From Nocardia nova NBRC 15556 (GTDB lineage Bacteria > Actinomycetota > Actinomycetes > Mycobacteriales > Mycobacteriaceae): a stretch of DNA of 64,000 nucleotides. The position numbers and the translations under genes were made by a program. Positions 36,457 to 44,439 of this stretch are shown here, piece after piece. Under the pieces are notes generated by a model that saw only the letters and a list, made by a program, of their open reading frames with translations, was not told where the DNA came from and searched no databases. The stretch's first letter is position 1, and every line of letters starts with the position of its first letter. The stretch lies in the NCBI RefSeq assembly GCF_001613005.1, contig NZ_BDBN01000045.1, forward strand, positions 1 to 64,000. The letters are read 5' to 3'.

Positions 36457-36501
36457 GCGCGCCCCGCGAGTACGGACAGCCGACATGGCACGATATTCGG
36501 C

Positions 36502-37029
36502 GTGACCTCACCGAATCAGACCGCCGTGGCCGTCCTGCACACCAACCTCGGCGACATCAAGATCTCGCTCTTCGGTAACCACGCCCCGAAGACGGTGCGC
36601 AACTTCGTCGGCCTGGCCGACGGCAGCGCGGCCTACACGACGAAGAACGCCGGCGGCGGCACCTCCGGACCGTTCTACGACGGCAGCGTATTCCACCGGG
36701 TGATCGATGGTTTCATGATTCAGGGCGGTGACCCGACGGGTACCGGCCGTGGTGGGCCGGGATACGAATTCGCCGACGAATTCCACCCCGAACTGCGCTT
36801 CGATCGTGGCTACCTGCTGGCCATGGCCAACGCCGGACCCGGCACCAACGGTTCGCAGTTCTTCATCACCGTCGGTCCGCAGCCGCACCTGAACCGTCGC
36901 CACACCATCTTCGGCGAAGTGGTGGACGCCGATTCGCGCAAGGTCGTCGACGCCATCGCGACCACCGCGACCGACCGCAACGACCGGCCGAAGGAGCCGG
37001 TCGTCATCTCGAGCATCACCCTGAGCTGA
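36502..37029 (+). CDS. ppiA: Cyclophilin-type peptidyl-prolyl isomerase PpiA
   Basis: PpiA catalyses cis-trans isomerisation of X-Pro bonds; this gene has the position of M. tuberculosis ppiA (Rv0009). The 175-residue product has the active-site motifs FHRVIDGFMIQGGDPTGTG (about 67-85), NAGPGTNGSQFFITVG (about 110-125) and HLNRRHTIFGEV. There is no signal peptide. The start is GTG at 36502. The gene is followed 14 bp later by the rhomboid gene. Confidence 0.97.
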   Translation: MTSPNQTAVAVLHTNLGDIKISLFGNHAPKTVRNFVGLADGSAAYTTKNAGGGTSGPFYDGSVFHRVIDGFMIQGGDPTGTGRGGPGYEFADEFHPELRFDRGYLLAMANAGPGTNGSQFFITVGPQPHLNRRHTIFGEVVDADSRKVVDAIATTATDRNDRPKEPVVISSITLS

Positions 37030-37043
37030 CCCATCGGAGTTTC

Positions 37044-37913
37044 GTGAATCCGCAACCGCCCGTACCGACCTGCTACCGCCATCCCGATCGCACCACCGGA
37101 CTGGCATGCACGCGGTGCGGGCGGCCGGCGTGCCCCCAATGTCTGCAACCGGCCGCCGTCGGACAGCATTGTGCGGAGTGTGTCGCGCAGGGCCGCACCG
37201 ATATTCGGCCGGTACAGCCGACCGTCGGCGGTCCGTTCGCCACCGCTCGCCGCACGCCGTATGTCACCTATGCGCTGATCGCGATCAACGTCGCGGTCTT
37301 CGCCGTCACCGCGAGTCAAGCGCACAGTGTCACCGACAATCATCTGTCGCGGCTGTTCTTCGACTGGGTGCTCGCACCGCAGTGGGTTGCCCAGGGGCAG
37401 TGGATTCGGGTCCTCGGTTCCGGATTCCTGCACTACGGGCCGCTGCATCTCGTGGTCAACATGTTCGCGCTCTACATTCTCGGCCGCGATACCGAACTCG
37501 TGCTGGGACGTTCGCGCTTCCTCGCGATCTATCTGGTGTCGCTGCTCGGTGGATCCGCGGCGGTCATGTGGCTGGCGACCGATTCCGCCACGGCCGGTGC
37601 CTCCGGCGCCATCTACGGTCTGTTCGGCGCGATGACCGTGATTCTGCTGCGGCTGCGGCAGAGTCCGGTGCAGATGCTGGTGTTGATCGCGATCAACCTG
37701 CTCATCAGCGTGTCCCTGCCCGGCATCTCGCTGTGGGGCCACCTCGGTGGATTGGTGGCGGGCACGCTCGCCGCCGCCGGAATCCTGTTCCTGCCGGAAT
37801 GGCTGCGGGCGCGCACGCGCGATTCGATCCGATGGATCGGATGGGGTGCGGTAGCCGGACTCGCCGCCCTGGCGCTCGCACTGATCGGTGCGGGTGCGGC
37901 GGTTCTCGCCTGA
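37044..37913 (+). CDS. Rhomboid-family intramembrane serine protease with an N-terminal zinc-binding segment
   Basis: The 289-residue product has a short Cys/His-rich N-terminus (CYRHPDRTTGLACTRCGRPACPQC), likely binding zinc, and then six membrane helices. The catalytic Ser lies in GASGAIYG (about 186-193) and the catalytic His in WGHLGGL (about 233); HLVVNMFALYILG is the typical L1-helix 2 region. Rhomboids cleave membrane proteins within the bilayer; the substrate is unknown. The GTG at 37044 starts the frame, shortly after ppiA. Confidence 0.93.
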   Translation: MNPQPPVPTCYRHPDRTTGLACTRCGRPACPQCLQPAAVGQHCAECVAQGRTDIRPVQPTVGGPFATARRTPYVTYALIAINVAVFAVTASQAHSVTDNHLSRLFFDWVLAPQWVAQGQWIRVLGSGFLHYGPLHLVVNMFALYILGRDTELVLGRSRFLAIYLVSLLGGSAAVMWLATDSATAGASGAIYGLFGAMTVILLRLRQSPVQMLVLIAINLLISVSLPGISLWGHLGGLVAGTLAAAGILFLPEWLRARTRDSIRWIGWGAVAGLAALALALIGAGAAVLA

Positions 37914-37952
37914 TTCGGTGGCCGCCCGATTCGACTGCGGCCCGCCCGGTTG

Positions 37953-38471
37953 TCAGCTGGTGCGGGGATCGGCGGGAACGAGACCGTGCACGGTCAGCAC
38001 GTCCAGGACGTCCTGAGGATGGGTACCGAGGTCCCAGCGGCCGAAGATCACCAGCCGTTCCTCACCCTTGTGGTCGACATCGAGTTCCAGATTGGGGATG
38101 CTCCGGCCCAGCCGCCGGAAACCGACGACCCGTGCCCGCAGAATCTGCTCGGGTCCGTAGCTGACCGGGCCGAACAGGCCACGAACCACCAGGTGGGCCG
38201 GTTTCCCGGGCACGACGGTCAGGCGCGGGCGTTGACGGAAGCCCAGTCCGGCCATGCACAGCAGCAGTGCCGCACCCAATCCGATCAACAGCCGACTCGG
38301 TGCGTCGGAGGCGAACGCGGCGGCCACGGCCAGCGCCACTCCGCCGAGGGTGACCGCGGCCAAGGCGGGCGCGGGGGTGGACCACTCGAGCCGGGGCGCC
38401 GACTCGGAACTGCCGAATTCCGGGCTGGATCCCGGGCGGTCGGACTCGGGGTGTTCGGGTGGTGTGCTCAC
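37953..38471 (-). CDS. bPH-domain membrane protein (Rv0010c family)
   Basis: This gene lies between the rhomboid protease and crgA, as Rv0010c does. The roughly 172-residue product has two adjacent hydrophobic helices (LAAVTLGGVALAVAAAF and LLIGLGAALLLCMAGLGF), then a bacterial PH-like domain (QRPRLTVVPGKPAHLVVRG ... LVIFGRWDLGTHPQDVLDVL). The GTG at 38471 is used; a TTG at 38480 is too close to GGAG. Two DnaA boxes sit just upstream of it. The function is unknown. Confidence 0.83.
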   Translation of the reverse strand: MSTPPEHPESDRPGSSPEFGSSESAPRLEWSTPAPALAAVTLGGVALAVAAAFASDAPSRLLIGLGAALLLCMAGLGFRQRPRLTVVPGKPAHLVVRGLFGPVSYGPEQILRARVVGFRRLGRSIPNLELDVDHKGEERLVIFGRWDLGTHPQDVLDVLTVHGLVPADPRTS

Positions 38472-38492
38472 GGTCCCCAATTGCTCCTCGAG

Positions 38493-38513
38493 TTGTCCAC
38501 AGAGTCATCCACA
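38493..38513. promoter_or_regulatory. Pair of DnaA boxes upstream of the bPH gene
   Basis: TTGTCCACA (38493-38501, the mycobacterial consensus) and TCATCCACA (38505-38513) lie 12 bp apart in the same orientation, about 28 kb from oriC and 22 bp from the bPH start. Confidence 0.75.
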
Positions 38514-38552
38514 GGTGTGCATGAATCACACGCGTGTAATAAGGGTCAACGC

Positions 38553-38656
38553 CCGTGCGACAGCGCGATCAACGCCACCCGTGCGACAGCGCGATCAACG
38601 CCACCCGTGCGACAGCGCGATCAACGCCACCCGTGCGACAGCGCGATCAACGCCAC
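38553..38656. repeat. Four perfect 26-bp tandem repeats at the crgA 3' end
   Basis: The four units are 38553-38578, 38579-38604, 38605-38630 and 38631-38656. The unit begins CCGTGCGACAGCGCGATCAA. The fourth unit contains the crgA stop codon (38647-38649) and its last two codons; an incomplete fifth copy precedes the first. Confidence 0.97.
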
Positions 38657-38910
38657 CGCATCGTCATGATCAGGCCGATCACCATCAGTCCGAAGCCGAT
38701 GAGGAAGTTCCAGGCGTTCAGATCGCTCATCCACTGGATGTGGTCGGCGCCCAGGTAATAGACCAGCAACCATGCCAGGCCGGCCAGCATGAAGCCGAGC
38801 ATGATCGCCACATACCAGACCGGCGACGGACCGCCCTTCACCTTCACCGGGGTGCGGCTGGTCGGGTTGATCGTGTAGTCGGTCTTCTTGCGGACCTTCG
38901 ACTTGGGCAT
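38647..38910 (-). CDS. crgA: Cell-division protein CrgA
   Basis: CrgA is a small membrane protein that helps place FtsZ and the peptidoglycan synthases at the septum in actinobacteria. The 87-residue product starts MPKSKVRKKTDYTINPTSRT and has two membrane helices (WYVAIMLGFMLAGLAWLLVYYL and NFLIGFGLMVIGLIMTM), ending MRWR. Size and sequence match the family. It has the M. tuberculosis context (Rv0011c) between the bPH gene and trpG, but its stop codon lies in a tandem repeat. Confidence 0.97.
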   Translation of the reverse strand: MPKSKVRKKTDYTINPTSRTPVKVKGGPSPVWYVAIMLGFMLAGLAWLLVYYLGADHIQWMSDLNAWNFLIGFGLMVIGLIMTMRWR

Positions 38911-38992
38911 GACGTCCTCGTATTCGGCGTGCAGGTCTGCCTAAAGGCTATCTCAGCTGCGTATCGGCGGTGGCGCCACGTACTCTCGAACC

Positions 38993-39631
38993 ATGCGTGT
39001 TCTGGTCGTCGACAATTACGACAGCTTCGTATTCAACCTGGTCCAATATCTGGGCCAGCTGGGTGCCGAGGCGACCGTCTGGCGCAACGACGACTCCCGG
39101 CTGCAGGACACCGATGCCGCGGCCGCCGATTTCGACGGCCTGTTGATCAGCCCGGGCCCGGGCACACCGGACCGCGCCGGCGCGAGCATCGAACTGGTCC
39201 GCGCGTGCGCCCGGAACCGGACTCCGCTGCTCGGGGTGTGCCTGGGACATCAGGCGATCGGAGAGGCGTTCGGCGCGACCGTGACTCGTGCCCCCGAGCT
39301 GCTGCACGGCAAGACGAGTTCGGTCTTCCACATCGGTTCCGGGGTGCTGGCCGGGCTGCCCGACCCGTTCACCGCCACCCGCTATCACTCGCTGACCGTG
39401 CTCGAGGACACCTTGCCCGGTGATATCGAGGTGATCGGGCGGACCGAGAGCGGGATCGTGATGGCCATGCGGCATCGCGACCTGCCGATTCACGGTGTGC
39501 AATTCCATCCCGAATCGGTGCTGACCCAGGGCGGGCACCGGATGCTGGCGAACTGGCTCGAGGTGTGCGGCGAGCGGCCGGCCGAGGGCCTGGTCGAGAC
39601 GCTCGAAGCCGAGGTCGCCGCGCTGGTCTGA
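38993..39631 (+). CDS. trpG: Anthranilate/aminodeoxychorismate synthase glutaminase subunit
   Basis: This class I glutamine amidotransferase supplies ammonia to TrpE or PabB in tryptophan or folate synthesis. The 212-residue product has NYDSFVFNLVQYL (8-20), SPGPGTPD (54-61), the nucleophile Cys83 in GVCLGHQAIGE, and the His-x-Glu of the triad in GVQFHPESVLTQGG. The position after crgA equals M. tuberculosis trpG (Rv0013); it could serve either pathway. The DUF881 gene that sits between crgA and trpG in M. tuberculosis is missing here. Confidence 0.95.
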   Translation: MRVLVVDNYDSFVFNLVQYLGQLGAEATVWRNDDSRLQDTDAAAADFDGLLISPGPGTPDRAGASIELVRACARNRTPLLGVCLGHQAIGEAFGATVTRAPELLHGKTSSVFHIGSGVLAGLPDPFTATRYHSLTVLEDTLPGDIEVIGRTESGIVMAMRHRDLPIHGVQFHPESVLTQGGHRMLANWLEVCGERPAEGLVETLEAEVAALV

Positions 39632-39682
39632 CGGGCTCGTAGCGCCGCACGCGAAAGCCTTACCGTGACAAGGAGTTTGCGC

Positions 39683-39724
39683 ATGCATAAGCCCGGTGCG
39701 GTCGTCGTGACCCGGCGGCGCTGA
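39683..39724 (+). CDS. Candidate 13-residue leader peptide
   Basis: MHKPGAVVVTRRR is encoded directly after an AAGGAG ribosome site, with ATG at 39683 and TGA at 39722-39724. The stop overlaps the ATG of the reductase gene by one base (TGATG). The reductase itself has no separate strong ribosome site, so the small ORF could couple or gate its translation. The coding role is unproven. Confidence 0.5.
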   Translation: MHKPGAVVVTRRR

Positions 39725-40437
39725 TGGCTCGGCCCTATGTCGTGCTGTCGGTGGCCACGAGTGTCGACGGATATATCGACGACGCCGGCCCGCAACGACT
39801 GCTGCTGTCCAATGCCGAGGATTTCGATCGCGTCGACCAGGTGCGTGCCGAGGCCGACGCCATTCTGATCGGCGCCGAGACCCTGCGGCGCGACGATCCC
39901 CGGCTGTCGCTGAGCAGTGAGCGGCGGCGCGAGGCTCGCATCGCGGCGGGAAAATCCGAATTCCCGGTGCGCGTCATCGTCACCGCGAGCGGTGAACTCG
40001 ATCCCGGACAGCGGCTGTGGAAACAGGATGGGGAGCGACTGGTCTATACGACCACGGCCGGGCGCGCGCGGCTGGGCGATCGGCTCGCAGGCCGCGCCGA
40101 GGTCGTCGCCCTCGGCAACTCCGTCGATTTCGGCGCGCTGCTCGACGATCTGGGCGAGCGCGGGATCGGCCGCCTGATGGTCGAGGGCGGCGGCCGCATC
40201 CACACCGCGTTTCTCGCGGCGGATCTGGCCGACGAACTGCTGATGGCGGTCGCCCCGGTGCTGGTCGGGGACAGCGGGGCCCCGAAATTTCTGCATCCTG
40301 CCGACTTTCCCGGCGGTTCTCGGCGCAGAATGGCTTTGGTGGATATCACTCGTCTCGGCGATATCGCAGTGCTGCGTTATCTGCCGAAGCAGACACCGTC
40401 CGATGGGAGTTCGCCGACGATGGAACACTCACAGTGA
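39724..40437 (+). CDS. RibD C-terminal-type (dihydrofolate-reductase-fold) reductase
   Basis: The 237-residue product matches the reductase half of riboflavin protein RibD: YVVLSVATSVDGYIDDAG at the N-terminus, ADAILIGAETLRRDDPRLS, then VRVIVTASGELDP and LMVEGGGRIHTAFLAADLADELLMAVAPVL, the NADPH-fold core. It carries no deaminase domain, which is supplied as a separate gene directly downstream. The ATG at 39724 overlaps a 13-codon leader stop. The end overlaps the next start by four bases (GTGA). A stand-alone reductase may act on riboflavin intermediates or on another substrate. Confidence 0.9.
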   Translation: MARPYVVLSVATSVDGYIDDAGPQRLLLSNAEDFDRVDQVRAEADAILIGAETLRRDDPRLSLSSERRREARIAAGKSEFPVRVIVTASGELDPGQRLWKQDGERLVYTTTAGRARLGDRLAGRAEVVALGNSVDFGALLDDLGERGIGRLMVEGGGRIHTAFLAADLADELLMAVAPVLVGDSGAPKFLHPADFPGGSRRRMALVDITRLGDIAVLRYLPKQTPSDGSSPTMEHSQ

Positions 40438-40940
40438 CAACCGAATCCGATGCGTGGGAGTCGGTCGAGTCGGCCAGCCGTGTCCCCGGCCGGCCGGGGG
40501 CGCACCGATTCTGGATGCATCACGCGATCGGCCTGGCCCGGCTGTGCCCGCCGAGTGCGACCGCTTTCTCGGTCGGCGCGGTGATCGTCGGCCCGGACGG
40601 CGTGGAACTCGCGCACGGCTACTCCCGCGAGACCGACGCGAAGGTGCACGCCGAGGAATCGGCGCTGAACAAACTCGGCGCCGACCCCCGGCTCGCTCAG
40701 GCCACCATCTACAGCACGCTCGAGCCGTGTTCCACCCGGGCCTCGGTAGGCCGCGTCCCGTGTGCCGACCGCATCCTGGCTGCCGGAATTCCGCGCGTCG
40801 TCATCGCGTGGCGGGAACCGCGCACCTTCGTGGAGAACTGCGTCGGCGTGGAGAACCTGTGCGAACACGGCGTCGAGGTGGTCGAACTTCCCGACCTGGC
40901 CGAAGAAGCCATGTCGATGAATCGCCACCTCGCGTTGTGA
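40434..40940 (+). CDS. RibD N-terminal-type zinc deaminase
   Basis: The 168-residue product is the cytidine-deaminase-fold half of RibD, which removes the amino group of a pyrimidine intermediate. The zinc site is complete: VHAEESAL (His-Ala-Glu) and PCSTRASVGRVPC with two Cys, preceded by FSVGAVIVGPDG. Instead of fusing to the reductase in the normal deaminase-reductase order, it follows it as an overlapping gene. The GTG at 40434 overlaps the upstream stop. It is convergent with pknB with 13 bp between. Confidence 0.9.
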   Translation: MTTESDAWESVESASRVPGRPGAHRFWMHHAIGLARLCPPSATAFSVGAVIVGPDGVELAHGYSRETDAKVHAEESALNKLGADPRLAQATIYSTLEPCSTRASVGRVPCADRILAAGIPRVVIAWREPRTFVENCVGVENLCEHGVEVVELPDLAEEAMSMNRHLAL

Positions 40941-40953
40941 TTACCGGCCCGGA

Positions 40954-42855
40954 TCAGGGCGGTCCCAGCACTCCCGTGACGATCGTGATGGTCGCGTTGC
41001 GCGCCACCGACGAACCCGGTCGGGGCTGCTGATCGATCACCCGGCCGACATTGCTCGCGTCGAATGTGCCCTGCGTGCTCTGGCTGATCTGGCCCACACC
41101 GCCGGTCCAGCCCACCGAGCGCAGTTTGTCCACGGCTTGCGACGGGGTGAGGCCGGTCAGCGACGGCATGGTGATCTGGTCGCTGGAGACCTGGACCGTG
41201 ATGGTCGAGCCCTTGTCGGCCATGGAGCCGCCGGCCGGATCGGTGGACAGCACCTCACCGGCGGGCCGCGACGAGCTGACCTTCTGGATCACGACCTTGA
41301 ACCCCGCGCTGTCGGCCAGGTTCGGTTCGGCCACATCGATCGACTGACCCACCACATCGGGCACGCGAACCTGGTCCGGACCCTTGCCGAGGGTGATCGT
41401 CACCTTGGAACCGGCATCGATCCTGGTGCCGGCGGCGGGGGATTCGGCGATCACCTTGTCCTTGTCCTCCGGACTGGAGGCGCCCCGCTGGATCTGCGGA
41501 TCCAGCAGTAGCCCGGCCGCGTTCAAATTCTGCTCGGCCTGCTGCTGAGTGAGTTTCGTCAGCTGTGGCACCGGTACCTGCTGCGGTCCGGTCGAAATCT
41601 GCAGGGTCACCGTGGACCCCTTGTCCACCCGAGCGCCGCCGAGCGGCTGCGTCGCGACCACATTGCCGCTGGCGACCTTGCCGTCCGGTTTCTGCTGGAT
41701 GGCGACGTCGAAGCCCAGCTTCTCCAGATCGCTCTGCGCTTCCTGGGCGGGTCTGTTGGCCAGATCGGGGATCGCGACCTGATCGGGCCGGCTGCCCGGC
41801 CCGATCAACACCCAAAACAGCGCGACCAGCACCGCGACCACCGCGGCCGCGCCGATGCCGATCCACAACTTGCGTCTGGACCCCTCGGATTCGGGTTCCG
41901 GTTCGTCGTCGCCGTCGTTGCGTTCGACCGTGCGGTAACTACGCGGTTCGGGATCCATACTGCCGAGGAAGGTGGTGCGGTCCTCCTCGGTCATCACCAT
42001 CGGGGCCTGCGGCTTCTGGCCGCCCAGCACCCGGATCAGATCGGCGCGCATCTCGGCCGCGGACTGATACCGGTTGGCCGGATTCTTGCTCATCGCCTTG
42101 AGGATGACCGAATCGAGTTCGCGCGGTACGCCGGGATGAACCAGCGACGGCAGCTTCGGATCCTCGCGGACATGCTGGTAGGCGACGGCGACCGGCGAGT
42201 CGCCGGTGAAAGGTGGCTGCCCCGTGAGGATTTCGTACAGCACACAGCCGACGGAGTACACATCGGACCGGGCGTCGACCTGCTCGCCGCGGGCTTGTTC
42301 CGGGGACAGATACTGCGCGGTGCCGATCACCGCGGCGGTCTGGGTCATCGGATTCGAACTGTCCGCGATGGCGCGCGCGATGCCGAAGTCCATCACCTTC
42401 ACCGCACCCTGGCGGTTGATCATGATGTTGGCCGGCTTCATGTCGCGATGCACGATGCCGTTCTTGTGGCTGAAATCCAGTGCGGCACAGACATCGGCGA
42501 TGATCTCCATCGCCCGCCGCGGCGGCAGCGGACCCTTGCCGCGCACGATATCGCGCAGCGTCTCGCCGTCGACGTACTCCATCACGATGTAGGGCAGCGG
42601 GCCGCCGTCCACCTCGGCCTCGCCGGTGTCGTACACCGCGACGATCGCCGGATGGTTCAACGCCGCCGCATTCTGCGCCTCGCGCTTGAACCGCAGATAG
42701 AACGTGGGGTCGCGAGCGAGGTCGGCGCGCAGCACCTTGATCGCCACGTCGCGACCCAGCCGCAGGTCACGAGCCTTGTGCACCTCCGACATACCGCCGA
42801 ATCCGATGATCTCGCCCAGTTCGTAGCGAGAAGACAGATTCTTCGGGGTCGTCAT
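40954..42855 (-). CDS. pknB: Ser/Thr protein kinase PknB with four PASTA domains
   Basis: PknB is the membrane kinase that senses cell-wall fragments and controls growth and division. The 633-residue product has the kinase domain (about 11-275): GFGGMSEV, Lys40, HRDMKPAN (136-143), DFG (156-158) and activation-loop threonines 171 and 173 (MTQTAAVIGT), exactly as in M. tuberculosis PknB. A transmembrane helix follows a long juxtamembrane linker (about 330-355). Four PASTA repeats make the extracellular part. The ATG at 42855 overlaps the pknA stop codon; an upstream extension in the same frame encodes a low-complexity Asp/His run and is rejected. Confidence 0.97.
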   Translation of the reverse strand: MTTPKNLSSRYELGEIIGFGGMSEVHKARDLRLGRDVAIKVLRADLARDPTFYLRFKREAQNAAALNHPAIVAVYDTGEAEVDGGPLPYIVMEYVDGETLRDIVRGKGPLPPRRAMEIIADVCAALDFSHKNGIVHRDMKPANIMINRQGAVKVMDFGIARAIADSSNPMTQTAAVIGTAQYLSPEQARGEQVDARSDVYSVGCVLYEILTGQPPFTGDSPVAVAYQHVREDPKLPSLVHPGVPRELDSVILKAMSKNPANRYQSAAEMRADLIRVLGGQKPQAPMVMTEEDRTTFLGSMDPEPRSYRTVERNDGDDEPEPESEGSRRKLWIGIGAAAVVAVLVALFWVLIGPGSRPDQVAIPDLANRPAQEAQSDLEKLGFDVAIQQKPDGKVASGNVVATQPLGGARVDKGSTVTLQISTGPQQVPVPQLTKLTQQQAEQNLNAAGLLLDPQIQRGASSPEDKDKVIAESPAAGTRIDAGSKVTITLGKGPDQVRVPDVVGQSIDVAEPNLADSAGFKVVIQKVSSSRPAGEVLSTDPAGGSMADKGSTITVQVSSDQITMPSLTGLTPSQAVDKLRSVGWTGGVGQISQSTQGTFDASNVGRVIDQQPRPGSSVARNATITIVTGVLGPP

Positions 42856-44357
42856 GGCATTCCTTGTGAGGAGGTTTCGGGGTATCTGCTGCTGTCGGCT
42901 TCGTGCGTACCGCCGACCCCCGGCAGTGAATCGCCGGCCCCCGGCAATGGTAGGTCGAGCGAGGGGTAGGACGGGCGAGTTGTGGGGCGTGTGGTGCGGG
43001 TCGGCCGCTCCCGGGTGGTGGTGGTCGTCGGCGGTGCGGTGGTGGTCGTGGTCGGCGGGGGTGTCGTCGTCGTGGTCGGCTCGGGAGTCGTCGTCACCAC
43101 CGGCGGCGGGGCCGGTTGGGTGGTGGTGGTCGGTTCCTCGGTCGTCGTCCACACCGTGGTCGGCGGCGGAGGCGCGACGACGGAGGTGGTCGACTTCACC
43201 GGCGACACCGTCGAATCCGGCGCCTTACCGCTGAGCAGCACCCACGCGGCCAGGCCGCCGAGCAGCACCGCGCCGGCGCCGAGCCCGGCCATCACCTTCT
43301 GACCGGTGGTGAATCCCGACTTCTCGCCGTCCTCGTCCGGGCCGCCGGGACCCGGCATCATGGCCGTCGAACCTGCCGCCGCGCCCACCCGGGCCGGTTC
43401 GGCGGTCGGGTAGCGGACGGTCGCGCCGTCGTAGTCGTTGCGTGGGATCACCGCGGTCGGACCGGGCGGGAGTACGCGAGTCGCACCGGTCTGCGGCACC
43501 GCACCTCCGCGCGGCGGCGGTGGGCGTCGACCGGCCCGGACCGCGGCCACGGCATCGGCGAATTCGCCGCCGCTGTGGTAGCGCCGCGTCGGATCCTTGG
43601 TCATCGTGATGTCGATCAGCTCGCGCACGTTCGGCGGCAGATCGGCCGGCATCGGCGGGGGCGCCTCGCGCACATGCTTCATCGCCACCGTCAGGGCACC
43701 GTCGCCGGTGAACGGCCGATGGCCCGACAGCGCCTCGTAGCCGACGACGCCGAGCGAGTACACATCGCTGGCCGAGGTGGCGTCCTCGCCGGTGGCCTGC
43801 TCGGGGGCGATGTACTGGGCGGTGCCCATCACCATGCCGGTCTTGGTCACCGGTGAGGCGTCGACCGCCTTCGCGATGCCGAAGTCGGTGATCTTCACCT
43901 GACCCGTGGGGGTGACCAGGATATTGCCGGGCTTCACGTCGCGGTGGACGACGCCCGCGGCATGGGCGACCTCGAGGGCGCGGCTGGTCTGTTCCAGCAT
44001 GTCCAGACCCTGGCCGACCGAGAGCCGGCCGAGCCGGTTCAGCACCGCGTTCAGCGGTTCGCCCTGGACCAGCTCCATCACGAGGTAGGCGGTTTCACCA
44101 CCCTGTGGATCGTAGGTCTCGCCGTAGTCGTAGACGCCTGCGATGCCGGGGTGGTTGAGCTGGGCGGTGGTCTTGGCCTCGGTCTTGAACCGATGCCGGA
44201 ACGTCGGATCCGCGGAGAATTCGGCCTTGAGGACCTTCACCGCGACCCGGCGGTCCAGGCGGGTGTCCAATGCCTCCCACACCTGGCCCATACCGCCCGT
44301 GGCGATCAGACGTTGCAGCCGATACCGATCGGCGATCAGGGCACCGTTGTTCAGCAT
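42852..44357 (-). CDS. pknA: Ser/Thr protein kinase PknA
   Basis: PknA partners PknB in controlling division and cell shape, with Wag31 and FtsZ among known mycobacterial substrates. The 501-residue product has GGMGQVWEA, the catalytic Lys in VAVKVLK, HRDVKPGN, DFG and the activation segment SPVTKTGMVMGTAQYIAPEQ. After a Pro-rich linker there is a transmembrane helix (VMAGLGAGAVLLGGLAAWVLL), then a Thr/Pro-rich extracellular tail of about 100 residues, dominated by TTT runs and without PASTA domains. The stop overlaps the pknB start (ATGA). Confidence 0.97.
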   Translation of the reverse strand: MLNNGALIADRYRLQRLIATGGMGQVWEALDTRLDRRVAVKVLKAEFSADPTFRHRFKTEAKTTAQLNHPGIAGVYDYGETYDPQGGETAYLVMELVQGEPLNAVLNRLGRLSVGQGLDMLEQTSRALEVAHAAGVVHRDVKPGNILVTPTGQVKITDFGIAKAVDASPVTKTGMVMGTAQYIAPEQATGEDATSASDVYSLGVVGYEALSGHRPFTGDGALTVAMKHVREAPPPMPADLPPNVRELIDITMTKDPTRRYHSGGEFADAVAAVRAGRRPPPPRGGAVPQTGATRVLPPGPTAVIPRNDYDGATVRYPTAEPARVGAAAGSTAMMPGPGGPDEDGEKSGFTTGQKVMAGLGAGAVLLGGLAAWVLLSGKAPDSTVSPVKSTTSVVAPPPPTTVWTTTEEPTTTTQPAPPPVVTTTPEPTTTTTPPPTTTTTAPPTTTTTRERPTRTTRPTTRPSYPSLDLPLPGAGDSLPGVGGTHEADSSRYPETSSQGMP

Positions 44358-44439
44358 GGCCGCCCCCGTCGGTAGGTTCGCCGATCACGACGTTGTTGCA
44401 TATCCACCTGGGGTCCTGGTCCTCGCTTACTCATTGTTC

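Noticed and set aside
38553..38656. CRISPR array
   Set aside because: The 26-bp units are directly adjacent with no spacers, and no cas genes are in the window.
39632..39682. FMN riboswitch before the RibD-like genes
   Set aside because: The gap is only 51 bp and lacks the conserved FMN aptamer; a leader ORF fills the rest.
42856..43152. N-terminal extension of PknB
   Set aside because: It encodes an Asp/His low-complexity run that is only the shadow of the Thr-rich PknA tail; homologues start at MTTP, and ATGA coupling supports 42855.
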